In this document: positions 34,807 to 42,344 of the stretch, piece after piece
Position numbering within the stretch: position 1 is the first letter of the stretch
How the letters are laid out: every line of letters begins with the position of its first letter
NCBI GenBank assembly: GCA_034440355.1
Contig: JAWXBY010000166.1
Coordinates: 40,310-104,309 of the forward strand
Length of the DNA: 64,000 nucleotides
Origin: SZUA-430 sp034440355
Lineage (GTDB): Bacteria; Pseudomonadota; Alphaproteobacteria; Micropepsales; Micropepsaceae
Direction of reading: 5' to 3'
Translations under genes and position numbers: made by a program
The notes under the pieces: generated by a model
What the model was told of the DNA's origin: nothing
Databases searched by the model: none
Seen by the model: the letters and a program-made list of their open reading frames with translations, nothing else

Positions 34807-35344
34807 CCACTTCGTCGTCGCCGTCAGCTGCAGCGGGTCGCACACGATGTCCAAGCCTCGTGTCGAGCGCGTGCGGCTGATCGAGGGGCTGGGCATCGAG
34901 GGCGATGCGCACGCGGGCGTGACGGTGAAGCACCGCTCGCGCGTCGCGCGCGATCCGGCCCAAGCGAATTTGCGGCAGGTGCATCTCATTCATGCCGAGC
35001 TGTTCGACGAGTTGCGGACTAAAGGATTCAAAGTCACGCCGGGGTTGATGGGTGAGAACGTGACGACGCGCGGCGTCGAACTGCTCGACCTGCCGCAAGG
35101 CACGCGCTTGCGGCTCGGCGAAAGCGCGGTCGTCGAGATCACGGGTTTGCGCAATCCTTGTTATCAGCTCGACGAATTGTTGCCGGGTTTGATGGAGGCG
35201 ACGCTGGAGCGCGATCCGGTGCGCGGGCTTTTGCGTAAGGCGGGCGTGATGGCGATCGTGATCGCGGGAGGCGACGTCGCCGTGGGGGACGGCATTCGCG
35301 TCGAACTGCCGGAGCTGCCGCATACGGCGTTGAAGCCGGTTTAG
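34781..35344 (+). CDS. MOSC domain protein
   Basis: 187 residues. SGSHTMSKPRVERVRLIEGLGIEGDAHAG, LRQVHLIHAELFDEL and GENVTTRGVELLDLPQGTRLRLGE are standard MOSC blocks, and EITGLRNPCYQLD contains the conserved Cys proposed to carry sulfur or bind molybdenum cofactor. MOSC proteins such as YiiM reduce N-hydroxylated compounds. The GTG at 34781 is preceded by GGGAG and starts within the DUF1289 gene. A Met at codon 23 would cut into the conserved region, so the GTG is preferred. Confidence 0.87.
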   Translation: MDTDSLEHDHFVVAVSCSGSHTMSKPRVERVRLIEGLGIEGDAHAGVTVKHRSRVARDPAQANLRQVHLIHAELFDELRTKGFKVTPGLMGENVTTRGVELLDLPQGTRLRLGESAVVEITGLRNPCYQLDELLPGLMEATLERDPVRGLLRKAGVMAIVIAGGDVAVGDGIRVELPELPHTALKPV

Positions 35345-35346
35345 CG

Positions 35347-35604
35347 ATGAGCGAGCGACAGCATCACTACGCCGCCGACAGCGTCGGCAGGTTTGTCGGC
35401 CTCCTTCTGATGGTGCTGGCGGCGGCATGGATTGCGTTCAGCGTGCTGTTTGGATTGGGGCTCGCGATCGCTTGGGTGTCTGAAACAGGTTTGACCGACG
35501 AGTTGCGGCCTTGGGTGATCAGCGTTCTCGTTTTCGGCGCGGTGTCGGCAGCCTTCGGCTACGGCGTGTTTGCTCTCGGCCGCCGGTTGCGGATGGGGCG
35601 ATGA
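35347..35604 (+). CDS. small two-helix membrane protein
   Basis: 85 residues with two membrane helices, VGRFVGLLLMVLAAAWIAFSVLFGLGLAIAWV and WVISVLVFGAVSAAFGYGVFALG. The first is long and may be two short helices. No family recognised. It starts two bases after the MOSC stop, so it belongs to the same operon. Function unknown. Confidence 0.65.
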   Translation: MSERQHHYAADSVGRFVGLLLMVLAAAWIAFSVLFGLGLAIAWVSETGLTDELRPWVISVLVFGAVSAAFGYGVFALGRRLRMGR

Positions 35605-35919
35605 GTTCGCTGTGCTGAAACACACGACCGGGCGCTGAAAACGGCGCGATTCAAACGTGGCTAACGGCGACAGCTTCGTACAATTCAGGTCACACCACCG
35701 TCGTAAACGACAGGATCGCGCGCCTAGTGGTTGCCTGGCTCTTGACTCACAACTGATAGACTGAAGCCTTCCGGTGACATGCCAGGGAGAATCACAGTAA
35801 CCGTTTGACCATTCGCGCCGCTTTGCGTTGACGCCTCAGGGCCGTTTTCGTCAAATCTGACGCAGACTTAAAGACAATTTCTGTTACGGGCGTTTGCGCG
35901 CCTTTGGGGAGTTTCTGGG
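35605..35919. other. 315-bp intergenic region before the autotransporter gene
   Basis: No coding sequence or structured RNA is visible. It ends with the candidate promoter at 35828-35856 and a GGGGAG ribosome-binding sequence before ATG 35920. The left part shows no clear terminator for the MOSC operon. Confidence 0.6.
35828..35856 (+). promoter_or_regulatory. candidate sigma-70-type promoter of the autotransporter gene
   Basis: TTGACG at 35828-35833, a 17-base spacer and TCAAAT at 35851-35856 match the housekeeping -35 and -10 patterns (five of six and four of six). The implied start lies about 55-60 bases upstream of the ATG. Confidence 0.4.
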
Positions 35920-38040
35920 ATGACGACCGCGCCCGCGCGTGCCGTTCTGCGTTCGACTCTTATGGCAGCCGCTTCGAGTGCCCTATTGGTGGGGTTGGCG
36001 CAGAATGCCAGCGCTGCGTCGTGCTCGACGACCACCGGCACCGATACCTGCGTGATCACGCTCGGAAATATCGCCGACAATCACGACGGTCTGGCAGGCG
36101 CCGACACTCTGCAATTCAACGACGCGGGGCAAACGATCAACACGATCGCCGATGATTTCGTCAGCGTCGCGCCGGGTAAGTTTCTGAACTTCGAAACGGT
36201 CGAAGTGAGTACGGGCACGACTCTGAATGTCGTCAGCTCCAGCGGCGATACGCCGGCGTCATACAACTGGACCATCGCAGGCATTCTCAACGTGTCGGGG
36301 GCCGGAAATGCGATCGGCGATTCCAGCGTCCTCGACATCAGCGCGACGGGCGTGTTCAACGTCATCGAGAGCGAGATCATCGGCAGCCTTAAGGGCTCGG
36401 GGTCAGTCGTCATTTCCGCCGGTGAAGCATTGAGCACGGGCGGATCGGGCGATACCGCCGCGTTCTCGGGCGCCATCTCAGGCGCGGGCGGCCTGACCAA
36501 GATCAACAGCAATGATCTCTATCTGACCGGCGACAGCAGCTACACGGGCCTCACGACGGTCTCGGGTGGGAGACTCGTTATCGCCAATGCCGGCGCCATC
36601 GACCAATCGTCGGGTGTGACGACCGTGGCGGGCGGCGTGCTTGCCGGCACCGTCAACTATGCCATCAATGGTCCGGTGACGAACGGCGGATCGGTGTCGG
36701 GCAATGTGACCATCAACGGTCCCGTCACCAGCACCGGCGGCTTCCTGCCGGGACATATGTCCTTGGACCCGAACGGCAACCAAAATCCCGGCCAGTCCAT
36801 GGGCACGATCACGATCAACAACAACTACACGTCCACAAGTTCGACTGCTTATGTCGGCATGTTCATCGATCTCGATGCAGCCGTTCCGTTGGGCGGCACG
36901 CCCGGCACAACGCACGACTTCTTCGACGTCACCGGCAATGTAGCCGGCACGACCACGCTGTTCGTGGTGGACTTCGACGAGGCCGTCGATACAGCCGGAC
37001 CGACAACCGGCAACGGCATTCAGGTGATCCGCGTCGGCGGAACGACAGCGCCGGGCGCGTTCGTGCAAGGCAATTCGCTGACCTCAGGCGCTTATCAGTA
37101 TCTGTTGAACTACGTCGCGAATTACTCGGGCACCGATGACGGCTATTTCCTTCAGTCGGCCGTGCGCGATGAACTGATCGCTCAACCGGCTATGCTGTCG
37201 GCGAGCCAGCAGTTGATCCGCGGTTGCTTCCGCGATGATCAGCGCGTTCCGGACAGCCCGAAAGGCGCCACCTACGGCCGCGCATGGTTCGGTTATCACC
37301 AAGGCGCGACGGCGTACGGCGCCGATACCGGCATCGACATGGACCTCGACTACAGCTGCACGAGCGGCGGCATGGACTGGCGCATGGGCTATGGCTGGTT
37401 CGGCGGCGTGTCCGGTGGCTTCGGCAGCGCCAACGGCGACCTGGCCACGCCGGCTGGCACGGCCGACCTCGACGGTTCGTCGCGCGTGATCGAAGCGTAT
37501 ACGTCGTTCACCAGTTCCTCCTTCTTCGTCAACCTGTCGGCCGGCTATGCGGACACCGACTGGGACATGACGAACGCGTTTGGGGGCATCGCGCAAACGT
37601 CGGTGTCGGGCTTCATCGCCCAAGCGCAAGCGGGCCTCGCGCTCGATCTTGAGATCGTCGCGGTCAAGCTCATCGGTGCGGTCAATTACGACGATCAGAA
37701 TTGCGGCGAGAGCTGCTTTGGCTTCGCCGCGACCGAGGACACGGGCCTCATCGAAGGCAAAGGCACGGTGCGGTTCGACGGCGTCACCTGGGGCGGATCG
37801 ATCCGTCCGTGGGCGGCGGTGTCGTATTCTGACGTGCTGTCGGACGGCGTGAACACGGTGTCTTTGGGCGCGGTGTCGGTTTCGTCGGCGACGAACGACG
37901 AGTTGCTCTCGCTCGATGCCGGTCTGCAGACCTACCTGGACGAGAACTTCTCGCTGTTCGTCGACGGCGGCTATCACGAGAGCCTGTCGAAGGACATCAA
38001 CGGCTATAAGGCCGGCGTGGGCCTCAAGCTCTATTGGTAA
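35920..38040 (+). CDS. autotransporter with beta-strand repeats and C-terminal barrel
   Basis: 706 residues. A Sec signal (LMAAASSALLVGLAQNASA) leads to a passenger of Thr/Gly/Asn-rich repeats; AISGAGGLTKINSNDLYLTGDSSYTGLTTVSGG is the autotransporter-associated beta-strand repeat. From about residue 420 the C-terminal domain has alternating amphipathic strands typical of an outer-membrane beta barrel, with the last residues GVGLKLYW ending in an aromatic residue, as needed by the BAM machinery. Two Cys pairs (ASCSTTTGTDTC, and NCGESC in the barrel) are unusual for autotransporters. The passenger is probably an adhesin; no protease motif is seen. It is monocistronic with a terminator after it. 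Confidence 0.9.
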   Translation: MTTAPARAVLRSTLMAAASSALLVGLAQNASAASCSTTTGTDTCVITLGNIADNHDGLAGADTLQFNDAGQTINTIADDFVSVAPGKFLNFETVEVSTGTTLNVVSSSGDTPASYNWTIAGILNVSGAGNAIGDSSVLDISATGVFNVIESEIIGSLKGSGSVVISAGEALSTGGSGDTAAFSGAISGAGGLTKINSNDLYLTGDSSYTGLTTVSGGRLVIANAGAIDQSSGVTTVAGGVLAGTVNYAINGPVTNGGSVSGNVTINGPVTSTGGFLPGHMSLDPNGNQNPGQSMGTITINNNYTSTSSTAYVGMFIDLDAAVPLGGTPGTTHDFFDVTGNVAGTTTLFVVDFDEAVDTAGPTTGNGIQVIRVGGTTAPGAFVQGNSLTSGAYQYLLNYVANYSGTDDGYFLQSAVRDELIAQPAMLSASQQLIRGCFRDDQRVPDSPKGATYGRAWFGYHQGATAYGADTGIDMDLDYSCTSGGMDWRMGYGWFGGVSGGFGSANGDLATPAGTADLDGSSRVIEAYTSFTSSSFFVNLSAGYADTDWDMTNAFGGIAQTSVSGFIAQAQAGLALDLEIVAVKLIGAVNYDDQNCGESCFGFAATEDTGLIEGKGTVRFDGVTWGGSIRPWAAVSYSDVLSDGVNTVSLGAVSVSSATNDELLSLDAGLQTYLDENFSLFVDGGYHESLSKDINGYKAGVGLKLYW

Positions 38041-38066
38041 CAATCGGGCTTTGTGACTGTCTGCAC

Positions 38067-38094
38067 AAAGGGCCGCGGCTTCCGCGGCCCTTTT
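38067..38094 (+). terminator. rho-independent terminator
   Basis: AAAGGGCCGCGG pairs with CCGCGGCCCTTT around a three-base loop, followed by TTTTCGTTT. It lies 27 bases after the autotransporter stop and is the strongest terminator in the window. Confidence 0.85.
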
Positions 38095-38166
38095 CGTTTG
38101 GGCTGTCTCGCGACCGCGCCTACATGCTTAAATCGGACGATTCATATTGGAGCGGGCGGTTAAGCC

Positions 38167-39015
38167 ATGGCGACAGTCCTTATTACCGGCGCATCGGCCG
38201 GCATCGGGCGGGCGACCGCCGTGCGCCTTGCGGCCCGCGGGCACTACGTCATTGCGACGGGGCGCAATGCGGCGGCCCTGGAGCAGATCAAGCGGACGGC
38301 GAAGGGCAAGGTGGATACGCTGATCCTCGACGTCACCTCGCCGGGGTCTGTCGACTCCGCGTTGCGTGACGTCGGCGACCTCACGGGGCAGAACGGCCTG
38401 GACGTCTTGGTCAACAATGCGGGCTATGCGCTTGCGGGGCCTCTTGAGACGACCAGCGACGCCGATCTGAAGGCGCAGTTCGAGACCAACGTGTTCGGGC
38501 CGATGCGCATGATCCGCGCCTTTCTGCCCGGCATGCGCGAGCGGCGGCGCGGGCGCATCATCAATATCTCCAGCGTCGTGGGGCGGCTCGCCCTGCCCTT
38601 TTTCGGGCCCTACAACGCGACGAAGCATGCGATCGAGGCGTTTTCGGATGCGCTGCGCAACGAGCTTCGCCTGTTCGGCGTCGAGGTGGTCTTGATCGAG
38701 CCGGGCGCGATCAACACCGGCTTCGGTGAGTTGGAGCGCAAGAGCCTTGAGGTTCACGCCGCGGACGGCGCGCCTTATGCCGAGCAGATCAAGAAGGTGA
38801 TGGCGTTCCAGAAGGATCTGCACCCGAACGCGGCCAAGCCCGAGGTGGCGGCCAAGGCCATCGTGCACGCCGTCGAGGCCAAGCGCCCGCGTGCGCGCTA
38901 CGTCGTGCCGTTCCTGCCCAACCGCGCGTTCATTGCGCTTGCCGAGTTCCTGCCGACCGAAGCCTCCGACGCCGTGATCCAAAGCATCACCGGTTTGCGC
39001 AGCGTCAGGCCTTAG
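38167..39015 (+). CDS. short-chain dehydrogenase/reductase
   Basis: 282 residues. MATVLITGASAGIGRATAVRLAARGHYVIATGR is the T-G-x-x-x-G-x-G start, VLVNNAGYALAGPLE the NNAG motif, and NISSVVGRLALPFFGPYNATKHAIEAF the Ser-Tyr-Lys set. The LIEPGAINTGF segment after it and the long C-terminal helix are typical of 17-beta-hydroxysteroid-dehydrogenase-like classical SDRs. The substrate is unknown. Its last 11 bases overlap the 3' end of the small gene coupled to luxI. Confidence 0.9.
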   Translation: MATVLITGASAGIGRATAVRLAARGHYVIATGRNAAALEQIKRTAKGKVDTLILDVTSPGSVDSALRDVGDLTGQNGLDVLVNNAGYALAGPLETTSDADLKAQFETNVFGPMRMIRAFLPGMRERRRGRIINISSVVGRLALPFFGPYNATKHAIEAFSDALRNELRLFGVEVVLIEPGAINTGFGELERKSLEVHAADGAPYAEQIKKVMAFQKDLHPNAAKPEVAAKAIVHAVEAKRPRARYVVPFLPNRAFIALAEFLPTEASDAVIQSITGLRSVRP

Positions 39016-39217
39016 GTCCTTTCGGGGCGCCGGGCTTGTCGCCCGGCGCCTTGCGCGGCTTCAACGCAGCGCGGCCGTCGTCGATGTCGAACGACAGGAT
39101 CGTCATGCCAATCAGGTACGCAACAAACGGGCGCTTTTGAGCGACCGCCCACTCCCACACTTCGTGGAGTCGGGCGATCGCCCATTTGTCGTCGTACGGA
39201 GCCTCCGTCCGTCTCAT
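39005..39217 (-). CDS. small protein translationally coupled to the luxI-type gene
   Basis: 70 residues. The N-terminal part (KWAIARLHEVWEWAVAQKRPFVAYLIGMTILSFD) looks like a folded amphipathic helical unit, and the C-terminus is Lys/Pro/Gly-rich and probably unstructured (PRKAPGDKPGAPKGPKA). No family recognised. The ATG overlaps the stop of the LuxI-type gene as ATGA (39214-39217), so it should be made in step with the synthase. There is no signal peptide. It might modify or bind the synthase or a signal response; this is inference from position alone. Confidence 0.6.
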   Translation of the reverse strand: MRRTEAPYDDKWAIARLHEVWEWAVAQKRPFVAYLIGMTILSFDIDDGRAALKPRKAPGDKPGAPKGPKA

Positions 39218-39840
39218 GCCGCGACCTTCTTTTGCGGCGCCGGCATCAGGTGGATGTGCTCGATCGCCGGACCGCTGATCCCATAGCTTGAGCGCAAGCG
39301 TTCCAGCGTTTGGGTGTTGAAGGGGAATTCCGCCGCAACGTTCGCCTCGCCGTCCACAAGACGCGGCGAGCCGAGCGGTTTGACATCAAGCCCGACGCGC
39401 ATCTGCTTCATGATGTGGTCGACCGTGAAGAAGCCCGTCGCCTTGGTCGCGCCCCAAAGAATGGCGGACTCCAGCATGGCGCACTGCATACGGCCCCAGG
39501 TGCCGGACTTGCGCAGATTTTTGGACAGTGCGCCGCGCGTCAGTTCCCATACATCGCGGCCGCGCGGGATCGGCACCTCGCAGACCTCGCTGAATATGTC
39601 GGCCAGCATGTAGGGGCCGTCGGTCGGATTCATCCGCATGGACGCGAGAATGTCGCCGCGACCGTCGAACTGCATGAGATAGATCGTCTCGGCCGTGTCG
39701 TACTGGTCGAACTCAAGGCCGTTGTAGCTTTTGAGCTTCCAGCCCTTCTCCTTGATGAAAACATCGTGCCGCTGCCTGAACATCTTGGCGAGCATTTCGC
39801 GGCAATTCGGGTTCGTCGCCCCGACAACAACGTGAACCAT
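39214..39840 (-). CDS. acyl-homoserine-lactone synthase, LuxI family (copy B)
   Basis: 208 residues. MFRQRHDVFIKEKGWKL, GLEFDQYDTAETIYLM, ASMRMNPTDGPYML and WELTRGALSKN carry the LuxI-type conserved Arg, Phe, Trp, Asp-Asp and the Glu-x-x-Arg core. The enzyme makes N-acyl-homoserine lactone from SAM and an acyl carrier or acyl-CoA. The chain length or aryl group is not predictable. ATG 39840 lies after a GAGG ribosome-binding sequence; the frame has five more codons upstream. It belongs to the second of two tandem LuxR-LuxI pairs and is coupled to the small gene downstream. Confidence 0.93.
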   Translation of the reverse strand: MVHVVVGATNPNCREMLAKMFRQRHDVFIKEKGWKLKSYNGLEFDQYDTAETIYLMQFDGRGDILASMRMNPTDGPYMLADIFSEVCEVPIPRGRDVWELTRGALSKNLRKSGTWGRMQCAMLESAILWGATKATGFFTVDHIMKQMRVGLDVKPLGSPRLVDGEANVAAEFPFNTQTLERLRSSYGISGPAIEHIHLMPAPQKKVAA

Positions 39841-39850
39841 AACCTCTCCC

Positions 39851-39865
39851 TCCATGTGACATGGA
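39851..39865. promoter_or_regulatory. palindrome overlapping the luxI copy B leader
   Basis: TCCATGT-G-ACATGGA is a perfect 15-base palindrome 11-25 bases upstream of the synthase ATG, next to its Shine-Dalgarno sequence. It could form an RNA hairpin that tunes translation or serve as a DNA operator. Both are inferences. Confidence 0.4.
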
Positions 39866-39900
39866 GAGAGAAGCTGAGCGTATGGACCGGGCGCCCGGTA

Positions 39901-39916
39901 TCGTCACTAGTGACGA
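39901..39916. promoter_or_regulatory. candidate lux-box-like operator for luxI copy B
   Basis: TCGTCACTAGTGACGA is a perfect 16-base palindrome without spacer, 61-76 bases upstream of the synthase start and just after the upstream luxR stop. The position and symmetry fit a LuxR-type regulator site driving the synthase gene. Confidence 0.5.
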
Positions 39917-39925
39917 CGGCGAACG

Positions 39926-40663
39926 CTAGTGCGGCGCCGGTACCGTGCCGTCCAGGGTTGCGCGTATGGCGGCCTGAACGATCGTCGAGACGCGGTATTT
40001 CACTTTGATCGATGTCTGATGCGTCCGAACAGTGCGGACCCCGATGGTCAGTATCTCGCCGATTTCCCAGGCGGTCTTGCCTTCGGCGGACCAGCGCAGA
40101 ACCTCTAGTTCTCGCCGCGTCAGGCGCGGCGAGACTCGTTTGAAACCTTCCGCGAGGCGTCTGAAGCCTTCATAGGCGTACGTGCCGACGAGTTGGAGAC
40201 CGAGAAGGCCCGGCGTACTCAAGTCCGGATTCCGGCCGCCGAATGTGACACCGTCTATCAGGGGGGCGGAGCCCAGCGTGGGCATGATGAAGCCGTCGAA
40301 CAGGTCGTAGTCCTCAGCCTCCTCGAAGACCCGCAGGGCGCGGCGGGACGCGCCTTCGTGCACGGCGCGGTCGCGGCATGCCGACCACGTGCTTGGTCCC
40401 TCGCGCCTCTTGGCATGAAGAAACACGGGATCGACCTCGCAGTGGCGCGCTTCGGCGTATTGTTCCTGCCAGGCCACCGGCATGCCGAACTGACCGGTAC
40501 CCGGCGGCAGGTCGCGCTCATGAACCAGAGGGCCGACATACCACGAGGTTATGCCGGCTTCACCCAGCGTCTGGGTGAGCGCCGCGCCGATCTCCTGCGG
40601 CCGTGCAGCCGTCAAACACGTTGCCGCAAACGCGGACACTTTGTTGAATCGAATACGTCCCAT
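39926..40663 (-). CDS. LuxR-family quorum-sensing regulator (copy B)
   Basis: 245 residues. The N-terminal half is an autoinducer-binding domain: ITSWYVGPLVHERD, WQEQYAEARHCEVDPVF and STWSA carry the conserved W, Y, D-P and W positions for acyl-homoserine lactone. The C-terminal HTH is LTRRELEVLRWSAEGKTAWEIGEILTIGVRTVRTHQ, with the typical TV..H recognition helix. ATG at 40663 gives a protein the same length as copy A; the frame is open further upstream. It probably activates the adjacent luxI copy B through the palindrome at 39901, when bound to signal. Confidence 0.9.
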   Translation of the reverse strand: MGRIRFNKVSAFAATCLTAARPQEIGAALTQTLGEAGITSWYVGPLVHERDLPPGTGQFGMPVAWQEQYAEARHCEVDPVFLHAKRREGPSTWSACRDRAVHEGASRRALRVFEEAEDYDLFDGFIMPTLGSAPLIDGVTFGGRNPDLSTPGLLGLQLVGTYAYEGFRRLAEGFKRVSPRLTRRELEVLRWSAEGKTAWEIGEILTIGVRTVRTHQTSIKVKYRVSTIVQAAIRATLDGTVPAPH

Positions 40664-40745
40664 GATCTTGCTCGCCAATATAAGAAATGCTCTGAGCCCC
40701 CAGGGCCCATCCGTGACAAATGCTACCTCACGGTCCCGCAATATC

Positions 40746-40763
40746 GCGTGAGAAAGTTCACGC
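40746..40763. promoter_or_regulatory. candidate operator upstream of luxR copy B
   Basis: GCGTGA-GAAAGT-TCACGC is an inverted repeat with perfect 6-base arms, 83-100 bases upstream of the copy B regulator start and 33 bases after the copy A synthase stop. It may be a control site or a weak intercistronic hairpin. Confidence 0.35.
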
Positions 40764-40795
40764 TATCCCAAATTAATCCGGGCACGGAGTAACGG

Positions 40796-41419
40796 TCACG
40801 CAGCAGCCCTTTCACTCGCGGGCATCAAATGTATCTGCTCGATCGACGGGCCCGAGATGCGATAGAGGGCTCTGGTCCTCTGCAGCACGTCGCCGTTCAT
40901 CGCGAACTCGGCCGCGACGTGGGATTCGCCGTCGATCATGCGCGGCTGGCCTATCGGCTTGGCGTCCAGGCCGCAGCGCATCTTCTTCATGAGCAAGTCC
41001 ACGCCGAAGATTCCGCAGGCTTTCGTGACGCCCCAGAGCAGGGCCGCCTCGATGGTCGCGCATTCGATCTTGCCGAAATGCAGCGACTTGCGGACGTTCT
41101 TGGCGATGGCACCGCGCGTCAGTTCCCAGGTGTTCGGACATGTCGGCGGGCCGCCGTGACACATGTCGGCAAAGACCTCGGAAAACAGCGTGGGCTTGTC
41201 GGTCGGGTTCATGCGAACCGTGGCCACGACGACGCCGTCGTCGTCGAGTTCGACGAGGTAGATCGTGTCTTCGGTGTCGAACTGGTCGAATTCGAGGCCG
41301 TTATAACTCTTGATGTCCCAACGTTTTTCCTTGATGAAAACGTCGTAGCGCAGACGGAACATGCCGGCCAGAAGCTCTCGGCAATTCGGGTTGGTCGCCC
41401 CCACGATCAGATGAACCAC
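40796..41419 (-). CDS. acyl-homoserine-lactone synthase, LuxI family (copy A)
   Basis: 207 residues, starting with GTG, preceded by GGGAGAGAGAG. MFRLRYDVFIKEKRWDI, GLEFDQFDTEDTIYLV, TVRMNPTDKPTLF and WELTRGAIAKN align one-to-one with copy B, as do the C-terminal ISGPSIEQIHLMPA residues. The proteins are clearly paralogues that have diverged in the middle, for example at HGGPPTCPN versus PIPRGRD. It makes an acyl-homoserine lactone, perhaps with a different acyl group. A 19-base palindrome lies 55-73 bases upstream. Confidence 0.93.
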   Translation of the reverse strand: MVHLIVGATNPNCRELLAGMFRLRYDVFIKEKRWDIKSYNGLEFDQFDTEDTIYLVELDDDGVVVATVRMNPTDKPTLFSEVFADMCHGGPPTCPNTWELTRGAIAKNVRKSLHFGKIECATIEAALLWGVTKACGIFGVDLLMKKMRCGLDAKPIGQPRMIDGESHVAAEFAMNGDVLQRTRALYRISGPSIEQIHLMPASERAAA

Positions 41420-41473
41420 GGCTCTCTCTCCCCTAAAGGAGGAGAGTCATGAGGTTCGTTTACCGTGTCCGAT

Positions 41474-41492
41474 ATCCCCTAAGGTTGGGGAT
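41474..41492. promoter_or_regulatory. candidate lux-box-like operator for luxI copy A
   Basis: ATCCCC-TAAGGTT-GGGGAT is a 19-base inverted repeat with perfect 6-base arms, 55-73 bases upstream of the GTG start. It differs completely from the palindrome before copy B, suggesting that the two regulators recognise different DNA. Confidence 0.5.
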
Positions 41493-41545
41493 CGCACGCA
41501 GGAGGACGAGCGCGCATCATCGCGCCATCGTGGCGGCATTTGCCT

Positions 41546-42283
41546 TCACATCTGACGAGCGATGAGGAGCGTGCCGTCGAGCGTGGCGAGTACGAGAACT
41601 TGCGTCATCCGCGCACAGCCATATTTCGCGCGAAGGCTCTTCTGGTGGTCCTGGATCGTGAAGATGCTGAGGCCCATGATCGCGGCGGTGTCAGTTGCGG
41701 ACTTGCCTTCGGAAGCCCAGCGCAGAACCTTGAGCTCTTTCTCCGTCAACTGCGGCGGGATCGGTTTGAAGCCCACGACGAGACGGCGCAAGCTCTCGTA
41801 GGCGATGGCGCCGATGAGATACAGCGACGCTTGCGCGTTGGATGTCAGGTCCAAATCCTTGCCGCCAAAGCTAACCGCCGCGGGCAAATCGCCGAGGCCG
41901 TGGATCGGCATGATCAAGCCACTGTTCAGGTCGTACTCCGCCGCCTCGGCGAAGACCTGCAGGCCCCGCTTGTCGCCCAGACGTTCGGCGACGCGCTTGC
42001 GCTCGGCCCATGTCGTCTTGGCGCCATGATTTGCCGCGTGCTGGAAAACCGGATCGTATCGCGCGTGCCCGGCCTCGACGTAGCGCTTGCGCCAGCCGGG
42101 CGGAATTTCATCGAAGCCGAAGCCGCGCCATTCGTTCACGAAGCCCAGATTGCCCACGTACCATTGCCGGACGCCGCGCGGCCTCAAGATCGCATCGAAC
42201 GCGCGCGTGATCTCGGCCGTTGTCGTCGCGGCGAGGCATTGCTCGCTGAACGACTGCAGAATGGGGAACTCGATCTGTCCCAT
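41546..42283 (-). CDS. LuxR-family quorum-sensing regulator (copy A)
   Basis: 245 residues. The signal domain has VRQWYVGNLGFVNEWRG, WRKRYVEAGHARYDPVF and KTTWAE with the usual W, Y, D-P and W residues. The HTH is LTEKELKVLRWASEGKSATDTAAIMGLSIFTIQDHQKSL, in which the FTIQDH recognition helix differs from copy B (RTVRTH). That fits the different palindrome upstream of its luxI. ATG 42283 starts the family region; the frame extends 34 codons upstream without family residues. It heads the luxR-luxI-luxR-luxI cluster. Confidence 0.9.
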   Translation of the reverse strand: MGQIEFPILQSFSEQCLAATTTAEITRAFDAILRPRGVRQWYVGNLGFVNEWRGFGFDEIPPGWRKRYVEAGHARYDPVFQHAANHGAKTTWAERKRVAERLGDKRGLQVFAEAAEYDLNSGLIMPIHGLGDLPAAVSFGGKDLDLTSNAQASLYLIGAIAYESLRRLVVGFKPIPPQLTEKELKVLRWASEGKSATDTAAIMGLSIFTIQDHQKSLRAKYGCARMTQVLVLATLDGTLLIARQM

Positions 42284-42344
42284 AGCTCGCCCCGTCTTTT
42301 TCTTGTGGGCGATTTTAGCACCGAGCCGCGTGTCTTGGTGACCG

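Noticed and set aside
35742..35770. TTGACT considered as a -35 box in the autotransporter leader.
   Set aside because: No acceptable -10 box lies at 16-18 bases; the site at 35828 is better.
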